Below the pieces are notes generated by a model, which had not been told where the DNA came from, ran no database searches, and saw only the letters and a list, made by a program, of their open reading frames with translations. A DNA stretch of 64,000 nucleotides from Bacteroidota bacterium (lineage in GTDB: Bacteria; Bacteroidota; Bacteroidia; Cytophagales; Cyclobacteriaceae), in assembly GCA_023428695.1 (NCBI GenBank), contig JAEYWY010000024.1, positions 1 to 64,000 on the forward strand, written 5' to 3'. Position 1 is the first letter of the stretch; each line of letters opens with the position of its first letter. This document shows positions 26,114-34,555 of the stretch, piece by piece. The position numbers and the translations under genes are program-made.

Positions 26114-27163
26114 TTATCTGTCGCTTTCTTCATCGTCCGGCTTAAACCGCGGCAATTTAAAACTAAAAGTGGAACCCTTTCCCGGCGTGCTTTCAACTTC
26201 GGCCCTTGTATTATGGCCGTCAAGGATGTGTTTTACAATCGCGAGGCCTAAGCCGGTTCCGCCTTTTTCACGGCTGCGACTCTTATCAACCCGGTAAAAC
26301 CTTTCAAAGATTCGGGCGCGATGTTCGGGTGGAATTCCCTCGCCCTGATCCTCAACTTTGACAACAGCGTACTTTTTCGTTTGTTCAAGACTCACCTTTA
26401 CACTGCCACCTTCAAATGAATAGTTGATCGCGTTTGACACGAAATTTGTCAATACCTGGGTTATCCGCTGATAGTCCGCATAGGCTGACACCTTGTTCAC
26501 GGCTTCCAGTTCGAGCGTGATATCCTTCTTCGCAGCTTTGCCTTCGAACTGTTCGAATACTTCATCGACGAGTATGTTCAGGTCAATAGTCTCAAAATGC
26601 ATTTTGATCTGACCGGTTTCAATCTGCGAAAGCGTTAGCAGATCCTGCACAAGCATGTCCAGCCCGTCAAGGCTTTTCGCAGCTTTCTCGAGGAATTTCA
26701 TCCTGACCGACTCGTCGTCGATTGCACCATCGAGTAGCGTATGCACAAATCCCTGTGCCGCAAAGAGGGGTGTCTTTAACTCATGCGAAACATCAGCGAT
26801 AAACTCGCGACGAAACGCTTCTGTTTTTTTCAGTTCATCAATTTCCTGTTGTTTAAGTTCCGCGAACGAAAATATTTCCTGGTTAATTCTCTTTAGAGGA
26901 TTCAGCATCGGATTTGTCTTTTCGATTTTCTCCAGCTCGCGCTTCTTGAGCTTGCCGACTATTTTATGCAACGAACTGATTTCGCGAAAGATCAAAAATT
27001 CCAGGACGGCGAAAATTGATAAGTAAGAAACAGAAAAGCTGATGATTGACGTCACCACCAGCGCAGTAGTTTTGACGCCGTCGAAGAGGGAAAGAAACAA
27101 CGTTGTAATCAGCCCGATGCTAAGTGCAAGAAGGAGTGCAAGTCCGCGTGAGCTGTAAACCAT
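26114..27163 (-). CDS. PhoR-like sensor histidine kinase
   Basis: 349-residue inner-membrane kinase. Two hydrophobic segments near the N-terminus (about 8-28 and 32-56) are followed directly by a HAMP-like linker, the dimerisation domain with the phospho-acceptor His in FIADVSHELKTPL, and the ATPase domain with NFVSNAINYS (N box), VEDQGEGIP (G1), FERFYRVDKSRS (F) and GGTGLGLAI (G2). There is little periplasmic sequence, so signal sensing is probably in the membrane or through partners, as for PhoR. The response regulator gene lies 51 bases upstream. Phosphate response is an inference from similarity in layout. Confidence 0.92.
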   Translation of the reverse strand: MVYSSRGLALLLALSIGLITTLFLSLFDGVKTTALVVTSIISFSVSYLSIFAVLEFLIFREISSLHKIVGKLKKRELEKIEKTNPMLNPLKRINQEIFSFAELKQQEIDELKKTEAFRREFIADVSHELKTPLFAAQGFVHTLLDGAIDDESVRMKFLEKAAKSLDGLDMLVQDLLTLSQIETGQIKMHFETIDLNILVDEVFEQFEGKAAKKDITLELEAVNKVSAYADYQRITQVLTNFVSNAINYSFEGGSVKVSLEQTKKYAVVKVEDQGEGIPPEHRARIFERFYRVDKSRSREKGGTGLGLAIVKHILDGHNTRAEVESTPGKGSTFSFKLPRFKPDDEESDR

Positions 27164-27214
27164 ACCTTAAAAATACGGCGTTTACCCGGATTTCCAGAAT
27201 ACGGAATCGGGTTA

Positions 27215-27904
27215 CTAGTTCTGACTGAATTTATAACCCACTCCTTTTACCGTTGTGATGTAGTCCTCTCCGATTTTCTCGCGCACTTTGCGGATGTGAA
27301 CGTCAACGGTTCGCGCCACGACATATACGTCGGTGCCCCATATATTCTGGAGGAGGTCTTCTCTGGTAAACACTTTGTTTGGATTGAGTGCCAGGAAGTA
27401 CAGCAGTTCAAATTCTTTTTTGGGCAGGTTGATTTCGCGGTTGGCGACTTTGATCGTGTAACTGGAACGATCAATTACGAGGTCACCAATGTTAATCATG
27501 GTGACTGGCGCCGACTTTTTGGTATCTCTTCTGAAGTACGCGTTGATACGGCTCATGAGCGCACGCGGTTTGATCGGCTTCGTAATGTAGTCATCGGCGC
27601 CTACGTCGAAAGCCGCAACTTCCGAATATTCCTCGGCACGAGCTGTGAGAAAAATGATAAACGTTTTCTGAAGCTCCGGGATGTTTCGCAACAACCGGCA
27701 TGCTTCGACACCATCCATTTTTGGCATCATGATGTCAAGAAGAACGAGATCAGGTAAAAACTTTTTCGCCTCTTCGACGGCCTGCACTCCATCGAGAGCC
27801 GTCCTCACTTCGTAGCCACCTTTTTCAAGATTATACTTTAGCAATTCAACAATCGACTCCTCATCATCTACTACCAGCACTTTGTGCGATGGTCTGTTTC
27901 CCAT
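27215..27904 (-). CDS. PhoB/OmpR family response regulator
   Basis: 229-residue two-component regulator. The receiver domain has the acidic pair in VVDDEES, the phosphorylated Asp in LVLLDIMMPKMDG and the Lys in DDYITKPIKP. The C-terminal winged-helix domain contains LPKKEFELLYFLALNPNKVFTREDLL and RTVDVHIRKVREKIG, typical of the OmpR/PhoB class. It is first in a probable operon with the kinase and the pseudouridine synthase. Confidence 0.94.
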   Translation of the reverse strand: MGNRPSHKVLVVDDEESIVELLKYNLEKGGYEVRTALDGVQAVEEAKKFLPDLVLLDIMMPKMDGVEACRLLRNIPELQKTFIIFLTARAEEYSEVAAFDVGADDYITKPIKPRALMSRINAYFRRDTKKSAPVTMINIGDLVIDRSSYTIKVANREINLPKKEFELLYFLALNPNKVFTREDLLQNIWGTDVYVVARTVDVHIRKVREKIGEDYITTVKGVGYKFSQN

Positions 27905-28053
27905 GGGTTAACTATTTGTTTCAAAATTATTGACAATTATGGGCAGAAAAAGGGCGATTGGCTTTCTTAACAATTCCTTAAAGTAAGATAAGGAAAAACG
28001 GTCGGCCAATTCAGCGAAGACGAGGTAAAAAGTTCCGAATACGATTTCGAAGA

Positions 28054-29103
28054 TTACAGAAACGGATATCGCTTCGAAAGATACGCGATATATGCGCGCA
28101 GGTCCTTGTTGAAATCGCGTTCCCATTCAACCCAGAATTCGTCCTGTGACGCCTGGTATTGACGGAAGTTCATGAACGTTGCATTGTTGGGCAGATTTTC
28201 CTTGTAGCGTGCGAGCGGATTACGCATCACTTCAAGGTCGAGCGTGTCCATCTTGAACACGATACTGCGAACAGCTCTCTCTTTTTTCCTGCGTTTCTCC
28301 TCCACCGGATCGGAATCCTTCATCGTGGCGTACAGGCTATCCAGAAGACGCCCTCCGCGCAACATGTGTTCGACATATTTAAGGTAGTCGCGATCTTCAC
28401 CGATGTACGTGAGATACTCTTCAGAGTCTTCACCATAGCGATCAAGAAGAAACTGCTCCGCGCCGCGATCACCAATAAATGTGGCCAGGTTTTCATTAAA
28501 GTCGACGCTGTCTTTGACAAAGATGGTCGCATGTGACATTTCGTGAATGATGAGGTTTGCAAGATCACCGTCGCTTCGTTCGAGCATATCACTTAAGATC
28601 GGATCCGTAAACCAGCCAAGCGTTGACCATCCGCCCGGATTCCTGATGATCACATCCCATCCTTCCTTTTCGAGTTCACGCTTTAATTCAATGGCCAGGT
28701 CTTCCCGAAAGAAACCTTTGTACGGTACCTCGCCGAGGATTGGAAAACGCCATTGCTTGGGCTCGAGGCTGAATTCGCCGGCGGCAAGGACAACCCACAT
28801 CACCTCCTGCCCTTTCTGGTCAAACATCGTCCGGTAGTTACGCGTATCCTTCAATCCCAGGGAGTCGATAGCATAGCGCCGGACTTCATCAATAAGCCTG
28901 AGCTTTTGTTTTAATGAATCGGGAAAATCAGGATCATTGATGAATTCCTCCACCGGTCGCGCATTCCAGACGATACGGAGCTGACCACTTGCCTGCCGTA
29001 CTCCATAGACAACCAGATCCCAATACACCAGTACAAGGATTACCAATACTGCGGCTATCGCGAGCAGAATTCGTTTGATCGTTCTTCGAAGAGAAACTGG
29101 CAC
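28054..29103 (-). CDS. Putative zinc aminopeptidase (DUF2265/PF10023 family)
   Basis: 349-residue protein with one N-terminal membrane segment (about 10-28) and a large soluble domain. The HExxH zinc motif HEMSH is at about 187-191, and the following NENLATFIGDRGAEQFL gives the third ligand Glu, as in the putative aminopeptidases of this family; GGWSTLGWFTDPILS just before the motif is also typical. Catalytic activity has not been shown for most members. The start is GTG 29103 (MPVSLRRTIKR). The gene is divergent from recA with about 200 bases before the small upstream frame. Confidence 0.82.
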   Translation of the reverse strand: MPVSLRRTIKRILLAIAAVLVILVLVYWDLVVYGVRQASGQLRIVWNARPVEEFINDPDFPDSLKQKLRLIDEVRRYAIDSLGLKDTRNYRTMFDQKGQEVMWVVLAAGEFSLEPKQWRFPILGEVPYKGFFREDLAIELKRELEKEGWDVIIRNPGGWSTLGWFTDPILSDMLERSDGDLANLIIHEMSHATIFVKDSVDFNENLATFIGDRGAEQFLLDRYGEDSEEYLTYIGEDRDYLKYVEHMLRGGRLLDSLYATMKDSDPVEEKRRKKERAVRSIVFKMDTLDLEVMRNPLARYKENLPNNATFMNFRQYQASQDEFWVEWERDFNKDLRAYIAYLSKRYPFL

Positions 29104-29190
29104 TGGTTATCCGTGAAAGATTCAAAAATGCAAAATTATCGCTTTGACACAAGATGACACAAAACTTTTCCGGGCGGCAACTGCTTGTAA

Positions 29191-29245
29191 CTAATTTAAT
29201 TAGCTATAAAAACTTAAAGCATTGGATACAACAATGCGTCGTTGT
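29191..29245 (+). promoter_or_regulatory. recA upstream region with a palindrome and a hairpin
   Basis: Perfect palindrome CTAATTTAATTAG at 29191-29203 and an ACAAC/GTTGT stem (29228-29232 with 29241-29245). Either could be an operator for DNA-damage control of recA, but they match no repressor site I know. No clear TAnnTTTG promoter is seen between 29104 and 29300. Confidence 0.3.
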
Positions 29246-29300
29246 GGCATCCGTTTACGTTTTTATTTTTAGCACGAAGTACTAATTTCGAATCACCGTT

Positions 29301-29408
29301 GTGTTTAGAGAATTGATTTACCAGCTGGCAGATGCAGGCGTGCATGTGCTGATGGTTCATGACCTGGACCAACTGCTAAAAAATCACCCTTCAACAAGAA
29401 AAAATTAA
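29301..29408 (+). CDS. Possible 35-residue leader protein upstream of recA
   Basis: GTG-started frame encoding MFRELIYQLADAGVHVLMVH followed by DLDQLLKNHPSTRKN, ending with TAA five bases before the recA ATG. The close spacing would allow translational coupling with recA. The composition looks protein-like (amphipathic helix then acidic/basic tail), but there is no homolog I know and the start codon is not ATG. It may be only a chance frame in the recA leader. Confidence 0.35.
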   Translation: MFRELIYQLADAGVHVLMVHDLDQLLKNHPSTRKN

Positions 29409-29413
29409 GAACC

Positions 29414-30439
29414 ATGAGCGATGCTAAAGAAAAACTGAAGGCGCTTCAGTTGACGATTGACAAACTTGAAAAAACGTACGGTAAGGGTACCGTGATGAAA
29501 CTGAGTGATGAGAAGGTAGTCGATGTGCCAGCTATCTCAACAGGATCCCTCGGACTTGATATTGCCCTGGGCATCGGCGGAATTCCGCGCGGCCGGATTG
29601 TCGAAATATACGGACCGGAATCATCCGGAAAAACCACGCTGACGATGCACTGTATCGCGGAAGCTCAAAAGAAAGGCGGCCTCGCTGCTTTTATCGATGC
29701 GGAACACGCATTTGACAAGGCTTACGCTGAAAAACTTGGAATCGACACAGAAAACCTGCTCATCTCACAACCCGATAATGGTGAACAGGCGCTTGAAATC
29801 GCAGACCACCTGATCCGTTCGGGAGCAATTGACATTATCGTAATCGACTCGGTCGCTGCGCTCGTTCCGAAAGGCGAACTTGAAGGTGAGATGGGCGAAA
29901 GCAAGATGGGGCTCCAGGCACGACTTATGTCGCAGGCGCTGCGTAAACTCACTGGAACGATTTCAAAAACGGGATGTTGCTGCATCTTTATTAACCAGCT
30001 CCGCGAAAAGATCGGCGTGATGTTCGGAAATCCCGAAACAACAACCGGCGGTAACGCATTGAAGTTCTACGCCTCCGTCCGCCTTGACATTCGTCGGATC
30101 GGCCAGATTAAGGAGGCCGCTGACGACATCACGGGTAACCGTGTGAAAGTGAAGGTGGTGAAGAACAAGGTTGCACCTCCGTTCAAGGTGGTGGAATTCG
30201 ATATCATGTATGGACGCGGAATTTCAAAGTCCGGCGAAATCCTTGACCTCGGTGTTGAACTGAACCTGGTTCAGAAGTCGGGATCATGGTTCTCCTACAA
30301 TGGCAATAAACTCGGCCAGGGTCGCGATGCTGTTAAACAGCTTATCGAAGACAATCCGGAACTGATGGATGAACTGGAAAAGCGCATCCGCGAAAAGCTT
30401 GTTGGCGAAGGCGCAAAGGTATTGGAAGAAAACGTTTAG
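29414..30439 (+). CDS. recA: RecA recombinase
   Basis: DNA-dependent ATPase for strand exchange and SOS coprotease. The 341-residue protein has the Walker A loop GPESSGKTT at about 67-75, the IIVIDSVAALVPK Walker B region, and the FINQLREKIGVMFGNPETTTGG stretch of DNA-binding loop 2. Length and start MSDAKEKLKALQLTIDKLEK are standard. A strong terminator follows. The sequence does not show a recognisable LexA box. Confidence 0.98.
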   Translation: MSDAKEKLKALQLTIDKLEKTYGKGTVMKLSDEKVVDVPAISTGSLGLDIALGIGGIPRGRIVEIYGPESSGKTTLTMHCIAEAQKKGGLAAFIDAEHAFDKAYAEKLGIDTENLLISQPDNGEQALEIADHLIRSGAIDIIVIDSVAALVPKGELEGEMGESKMGLQARLMSQALRKLTGTISKTGCCCIFINQLREKIGVMFGNPETTTGGNALKFYASVRLDIRRIGQIKEAADDITGNRVKVKVVKNKVAPPFKVVEFDIMYGRGISKSGEILDLGVELNLVQKSGSWFSYNGNKLGQGRDAVKQLIEDNPELMDELEKRIREKLVGEGAKVLEENV

Positions 30440-30459
30440 CCAGTACCAACCGCAAATCA

Positions 30460-30487
30460 AAAAAGGCACCAACCCGGTGCCTTTTTT
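30460..30487. terminator. Bidirectional terminator between recA and the MacB-like permease gene
   Basis: Stem AAAGGCACC/GGTGCCTTT (30462-30470 with 30476-30484), five-base loop, flanked by A and T runs, so it can stop transcription from both converging genes. Confidence 0.9.
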
Positions 30488-30510
30488 TCATATCATCCAA
30501 TGAGACGTTG

Positions 30511-31773
30511 CTATGAACGAATGGCAATCACAGGATCAAGTCTTGCTGCAATCGCGGCAGGAATGATTCCGCTCACAATTCCAATTATTGACGAGACGCC
30601 CAGGCCGAGAATGATATTCTCAACAGAAAGTCCAATCTTCATCGTACCCACGGGTACAAACGTCACGAGGTAAACGAGGAACAACCCTGTCAATCCACCG
30701 ATCAGACAAAGAAATATCGATTCAAAAAGGAACTGAAACAGGATGAAGTAATTCTTCGCGCCGAGAGACTTCTGGAGGCCGATGATGCTTGTACGTTCTT
30801 TGACAGAAACGAACATGATGTTAGCAATTCCAAAACCTCCAACGAGCATTGCAAAACCACCGATAAACCATCCTGCCACGCTAACACCGTCAAAGAGGTT
30901 ACCGATAATCGACATCAGTGCTTCCGGACGGTTGATCGCGAAATTGTCCTTTTCCGTCGGTCGGACTCCCCGGCGAACGCGGAGCAATCCGCGCGCCTCG
31001 TTTTCGAGTTCAACCAGTCCAACGTCTGTCTCGTAACCTTTTATCCCGATACTCGACTCCAACTCATCCCATCGTCCGGTGCCGGTTTGATAAAGTCTGC
31101 GAAACGAATTGTAGGGTATGATGGCTGCGTAGTCGTTACTGGGTGTGCCCATAAAGCTTTCTCCCTCCTGCTTGATTACGCCGGCAACGATGAATTTGAG
31201 GTTTTTGATTTTGATTGCCTGTCCGACCGGATTCTCGTCATTGGGGAACAACGCCTTTGCTACCTCATAACCGATCACCGCGATATTTCGTCCGGCTGAG
31301 AGTTCATCGGGAGTGAGGTAACGTCCCTCCTCAACGTCGATCGTGAAGATATCATTATAACCTTCACTACCTCCGACAAGTCGTACCTGGCCGATACTAT
31401 TGCTCCCGCGTTTAAGATTCGAGTTCTGGTATTCCGAGAATATAGAGATGTGTCGCTTGTGTTTCAGGTTTTCCGACAGGAACCTGTATTCGTTTTGCGA
31501 CGGTGTGGGGCGCATCCAGAAATCCCACCAGCGGTACTCGCCTGTATTGTCAGCAAGCCAGGGCCATTTTTCAACATAAATCACACCGGTGCCGATGAAG
31601 CTCAGGCTGTCTTTGATATTCTTTTCGAGGGAATCGACAAAAGTGAGCACGGCGATTACGAGAAATATACCGACCGTAACGCTGAGGAGCGAAAGGATCG
31701 TTCGCATCAGATTCGCCTTGAGAGCCTTCCAGGCGAAGCCGAAACTTTCATAAATCTGACCAAATATTTTCAC
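30511..31773 (-). CDS. MacB-like ABC transporter permease
   Basis: 420-residue inner-membrane permease. One N-terminal membrane helix (about 22-45), a large periplasmic MacB core domain (about 50-285, with LRVRRGVRPTEKDNFAINRP), then three membrane helices in the FtsX domain with VGGFGIANIMFVSVKERTSIIG and ARLDPVIAIRS at the end. No ATPase gene is adjacent, so the partner ATPase must be encoded elsewhere. Members transport lipids, lipoproteins, peptides or act in mechanical signalling; substrate unknown. The start is GTG 31773. Confidence 0.9.
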   Translation of the reverse strand: MKIFGQIYESFGFAWKALKANLMRTILSLLSVTVGIFLVIAVLTFVDSLEKNIKDSLSFIGTGVIYVEKWPWLADNTGEYRWWDFWMRPTPSQNEYRFLSENLKHKRHISIFSEYQNSNLKRGSNSIGQVRLVGGSEGYNDIFTIDVEEGRYLTPDELSAGRNIAVIGYEVAKALFPNDENPVGQAIKIKNLKFIVAGVIKQEGESFMGTPSNDYAAIIPYNSFRRLYQTGTGRWDELESSIGIKGYETDVGLVELENEARGLLRVRRGVRPTEKDNFAINRPEALMSIIGNLFDGVSVAGWFIGGFAMLVGGFGIANIMFVSVKERTSIIGLQKSLGAKNYFILFQFLFESIFLCLIGGLTGLFLVYLVTFVPVGTMKIGLSVENIILGLGVSSIIGIVSGIIPAAIAARLDPVIAIRS

Positions 31774-31905
31774 GTGCGTATTATTTAGGCGGCCCGTCGG
31801 TTGAACGACAATAACAATCCAGTTTGTCGATGCTCCACGGCCGAAATTACCTCAATTAGACTAAAAAAACGGTTTTTTGTTACAGCGCTGAAAAAAGCCC
31901 CGCCT

Positions 31906-31939
31906 TTTGTCGAAAAAGCTAAATATTGACTTATTTTTG
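31906..31939 (+). promoter_or_regulatory. Promoter of queA
   Basis: TTTG at 31906-31909, 22-base spacer, TATTTTTG at 31932-31939: a full match to the Bacteroidota -33/-7 consensus. The predicted leader before queA is about 45 bases. Confidence 0.65.
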
Positions 31940-31992
31940 CCTCCCAAAATCTTAAAATATCCCTTCATTGGGCGTCTCTTGCACTTACTAAT

Positions 31993-33039
31993 ATGAAGTT
32001 ATCCGAATTCAAGTTTGAACTTCCCAACAACCTGATTGCCCTTGATCCTGCTGAGAACCGAGACGAATCACGCCTGATGGTAATACACAAGGACTCGGGA
32101 AAAATCGAACACCGGGTTTTCAAAGATATCGTTGAATACTTTGCCGAAGGCGACGTGATGGTCGGCAACGATACCATGGTATTCCCTGCCCGTTTGTACG
32201 GAAGAAAAGAAAAGACGGGTGCAAAAATTGAAGTTTTTCTGCTCCGCGAACTTAACGCGGACATGCATCTTTGGGATGTACTCGTTGATCCGGCGCGTAA
32301 AATCCGCGTTGGCAACAAACTATACTTTGGCAATGGCGACCTCGTCGCTGAAGTCATCGACAACACGACTTCCCGTGGCAGAACGATCCGTTTCCTTTTC
32401 GATGGGGACTCAGCTGCGTTCGATAAGGTTGTTGAAACCCTTGGAGAAACCCCGCTACCCAAATACATCAAACGAAAAGTTAAGCCCGAAGACAAAGACC
32501 GCTTTCAAACCATATTCGCAAAGAAGAAAGGCGCGGTATCCGCTCCGACTGCAGGTCTTCACTTCACCAAGCAGTTGATGAAAAGGCTGCAACTTAAAGG
32601 TGTTGAAAGCACCTTCATCACGTTGCACATCGGCCTTGGAACATTCCGTCCGGTAGATGTTGAAGATTTGACGAAGCACAAGATGGACTCCGAAAACTTC
32701 ATCGTAGATAATGATGCCGTGAACATCGTTAACAAGGCACTTGACGAAAAGAATCGCGTGTGTGCGATCGGAACCACAACCATGCGCGCGCTGGAATCCG
32801 CAGTGTCTGCAACGAACCGGCTTAAGGCAAGAGAAGGCTGGACTGACAAGTTCATCTTCCCGCCGTACGACTTCAAGATCTGCAACGCGATGGTAACGAA
32901 CTTCCATATGCCCGAGTCGACACTCCTGATGATGGCTGCAGCGTTTGGAGGTTACGACCTTATCATGGAAGCATACCGGGTTGCAAAGAAGGAGAAGTAC
33001 AAGTTCCTGACGTATGGCGATGCCATGCTTATCATCTGA
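31993..33039 (+). CDS. queA: QueA, S-adenosylmethionine:tRNA ribosyltransferase-isomerase
   Basis: Transfers and isomerises the ribosyl part of SAM to preQ1 in tRNA, the penultimate step of queuosine synthesis. The 348-residue protein has the family stretches LSEFKFELPNNLIALDPAENRDESRLMV, FPARLYGRKEKTGAKIEVFLL, SAPTAGLHFT and TLHIGLGTFRPV. Length is normal. It stands alone between its promoter and a terminator; no other queuosine gene is nearby. Confidence 0.97.
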   Translation: MKLSEFKFELPNNLIALDPAENRDESRLMVIHKDSGKIEHRVFKDIVEYFAEGDVMVGNDTMVFPARLYGRKEKTGAKIEVFLLRELNADMHLWDVLVDPARKIRVGNKLYFGNGDLVAEVIDNTTSRGRTIRFLFDGDSAAFDKVVETLGETPLPKYIKRKVKPEDKDRFQTIFAKKKGAVSAPTAGLHFTKQLMKRLQLKGVESTFITLHIGLGTFRPVDVEDLTKHKMDSENFIVDNDAVNIVNKALDEKNRVCAIGTTTMRALESAVSATNRLKAREGWTDKFIFPPYDFKICNAMVTNFHMPESTLLMMAAAFGGYDLIMEAYRVAKKEKYKFLTYGDAMLII

Positions 33040-33063
33040 CGTAACCTGTTTCGTAGAATATTC

Positions 33064-33093
33064 AACCCCGCCAACGCGGGGTTTGTTTTTTCT
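33064..33093 (+). terminator. Intrinsic terminator of queA
   Basis: Stem AACCCCGC/GCGGGGTT (33064-33071 with 33076-33083) with a four-base loop, followed by TTTGTTTTTT. It reaches the stop codon of the converging small membrane protein gene. Confidence 0.85.
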
Positions 33094-33340
33094 ACAGGCG
33101 CCGGATCATGAATGCATACAGTGCAACTGCAACCGGGTAGATCAAAAAATACTGCATCGAAGCCGGAACGATTCGAACCAGCATTCCCAAAGGTGAGATC
33201 AACAGGACTGTACCTCCGGCGATGATCAGCCATTTACGCCATTTCTCCATCGGTACCCGCGCAATCCGGATCATTTCGAAAATGAGATAAGTAACGACAA
33301 CGACATTAAAAACAAGAACAAAGAGGCGGATTAGTATCAT
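33092..33340 (-). CDS. Small membrane protein, 82 residues, unknown
   Basis: Hydrophobic protein with about three membrane helices (MILIRLFVLVFNVVVVTYL, then KWLIIAGGTVLLISPLG, then MQYFLIYPVAVALYAFM), joined by a short basic loop RIARVPMEKWRKW. No domain is recognised. The pattern (regular spacing of helices, basic loops on one side) is that of a real membrane protein. It is divergent from ispD with 60 bases between starts and converges on queA. Confidence 0.6.
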   Translation of the reverse strand: MILIRLFVLVFNVVVVTYLIFEMIRIARVPMEKWRKWLIIAGGTVLLISPLGMLVRIVPASMQYFLIYPVAVALYAFMIRRL

Positions 33341-33400
33341 GAATGTAGTTAATAGCTACAATTTAGTCCGAAACCTTAATTTTAGAAACGATTTCATCTG

Positions 33401-34081
33401 ATGAGTAAACCGGAATATGCAATAATAGTCGCGGGCGGGAAAGGCACCCGAATCAAAAGCGCTCTTCCCAAACAGTTTCTGCCTCTTTTTGGTAAGCCGA
33501 TACTGATGCACACACTTGAAGCATTTTATGCCTACTCACCATCCATACGCATCATACTGGTATTGCCCGAAGATGACTTTGAAACGTGGGAGAAACTGTG
33601 CAGTGAGTACAAATTTCAACGCCCCTACGTGCTGCAAAAAGGAGGCGACTCACGGTTTCAATCCGTTCGAAACGGCCTCGATCTGTTATCCGGCGATGGT
33701 TTGGTTGCGATACACGACGGCGTACGTCCGCTGGTAAGCAAAGATATTATCGGCGCAAGTTTCAGAATCGCAGCGGTTCACCATTCCGCCGTAGCTGCGG
33801 TACGATTAAAGGAATCAATTCGTCTTACCGACAAGGATACGACCCGGGCAGTTGACCGATCGATGTATCGCCTGATTCAAACGCCGCAGACATTTGACCT
33901 TGCGACGATCAAAAGCGCTTATAATACGCGTGAAGATTCCGAATTAACTGATGATGCAAGCGTTGCCGAAAGGGCTGGCGTAAAGATTTCGCTGTTTGAA
34001 GGCAGCTATGAAAACATAAAAATCACCACACCGGAGGATCTTGTTGTGGCGGAGGCGTTGATGCGACAGCGCGAAAAATAA
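33401..34081 (+). CDS. ispD: IspD, 2-C-methyl-D-erythritol 4-phosphate cytidylyltransferase
   Basis: Third step of the MEP isoprenoid route. The 226-residue protein has the nucleotide-binding loop IIVAGGKGTRI, KQFLPLFGKPILMHTLE, the AIHDGVRPLV motif and the late TDDASVAERAG and ENIKITTPEDL motifs, all typical. IspD and Dxr (47994-49151) together show that the cell uses the MEP route. ATG start at 33401. Confidence 0.96.
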   Translation: MSKPEYAIIVAGGKGTRIKSALPKQFLPLFGKPILMHTLEAFYAYSPSIRIILVLPEDDFETWEKLCSEYKFQRPYVLQKGGDSRFQSVRNGLDLLSGDGLVAIHDGVRPLVSKDIIGASFRIAAVHHSAVAAVRLKESIRLTDKDTTRAVDRSMYRLIQTPQTFDLATIKSAYNTREDSELTDDASVAERAGVKISLFEGSYENIKITTPEDLVVAEALMRQREK

Positions 34082-34101
34082 AAAAGCCGGCAGCGCCGAC
34101 T
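34079..34101 (-). terminator. Terminator of the DUF2795 gene
   Basis: Minus strand: AGTCGGC-GCT-GCCGGCT (34101-34095 with 34091-34085; one G-T pair), then TTTTTTA. It overlaps the ispD stop codon on the other strand. Confidence 0.75.
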
Positions 34102-34111
34102 TCTGTATTCT

Positions 34112-34333
34112 TTAGTATTCGTCTTCGTTGAAGAAGAAATCCTCCTTTGTGGGGTAATCCGGCCAGATCTCTTCGATGCTTTCATAAGGTTGGCCGTCGT
34201 CTTCAAGTTCCTGGAGGTTCTCCACCACTTCCAACGGAGCCCCGGAACGAATTGAATAATCGATCAGCTCGTCTTTGGTCGCCGGCCACGGAGCGTCTTC
34301 CAGGTAAGAGGCAAGTTCTAGGGTCCAGTACAT
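34112..34333 (-). CDS. DUF2795 family protein
   Basis: 73-residue small acidic protein MYWTLELASYLEDAPWPATK..., with the DELIDYSIRSGAPLEVVENL core of DUF2795 and an acidic C-terminus EEIWPDYPTKEDFFFNEDEY. Proteins almost identical in this pattern are widespread in Bacteroidota; function is not known. The start ATG 34333 is decided by a perfect AGGAGG at 34343-34338, a strong ribosome site that is unusual in this window, and by a full promoter just upstream. A longer frame up to 34384 is not used. High expression is likely. Confidence 0.88.
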   Translation of the reverse strand: MYWTLELASYLEDAPWPATKDELIDYSIRSGAPLEVVENLQELEDDGQPYESIEEIWPDYPTKEDFFFNEDEY

Positions 34334-34355
34334 AATTCCTCCTTTTAATTTTTCG

Positions 34356-34385
34356 CAAAAATAAAATTTAATTGATATAATCAAA
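34356..34385 (-). promoter_or_regulatory. Promoter of the DUF2795 gene
   Basis: Minus strand TTTG (34385-34382), 18-base spacer, TATTTTTG (34363-34356): full match to the Bacteroidota consensus, about 15-20 bases before the AGGAGG ribosome site. Confidence 0.7.
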
Positions 34386-34504
34386 TACAGCGATTTTTTA
34401 TTTCGCCGGAGTCAAATCGCAAAACCTGTAACATTCCCGGGTAATTCGAACGAAATCGAATCCCCGGGTATTTCAGAAAAAGCAGCACTTCGTCCGAAAA
34501 GTTC

Positions 34505-34555
34505 ATGAAGGCCCACCGGCTCAACCCTGCCAATTCCCCGATTATACCGGGGTAA
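34505..34555 (+). CDS. Possible 16-residue leader peptide of the ettA attenuator
   Basis: ATG-started frame MKAHRLNPANSPIIPG with TAA at 34553-34555. The stop codon lies in the 5' arm of the terminator hairpin and in the 3' arm of the competing hairpin, so a ribosome on its last codons would decide which forms. The peptide holds three Pro, two of them in SPIIPG, a type of sequence that can slow ribosomes. No Shine-Dalgarno site is seen, but such sites are rare in this phylum. A 16-codon frame can arise by chance, so the assignment rests on its placement. Confidence 0.4.
   Translation: MKAHRLNPANSPIIPG

Noticed and set aside
29104..29300. LexA-type SOS box before recA
   Set aside because: The palindrome CTAATTTAATTAG does not match known LexA consensus sequences; it is listed only as an unassigned site.
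31774..31992. preQ1 riboswitch before queA
   Set aside because: The leader after the promoter is only about 45 bases and lacks the short pseudoknot pattern of preQ1 aptamers.
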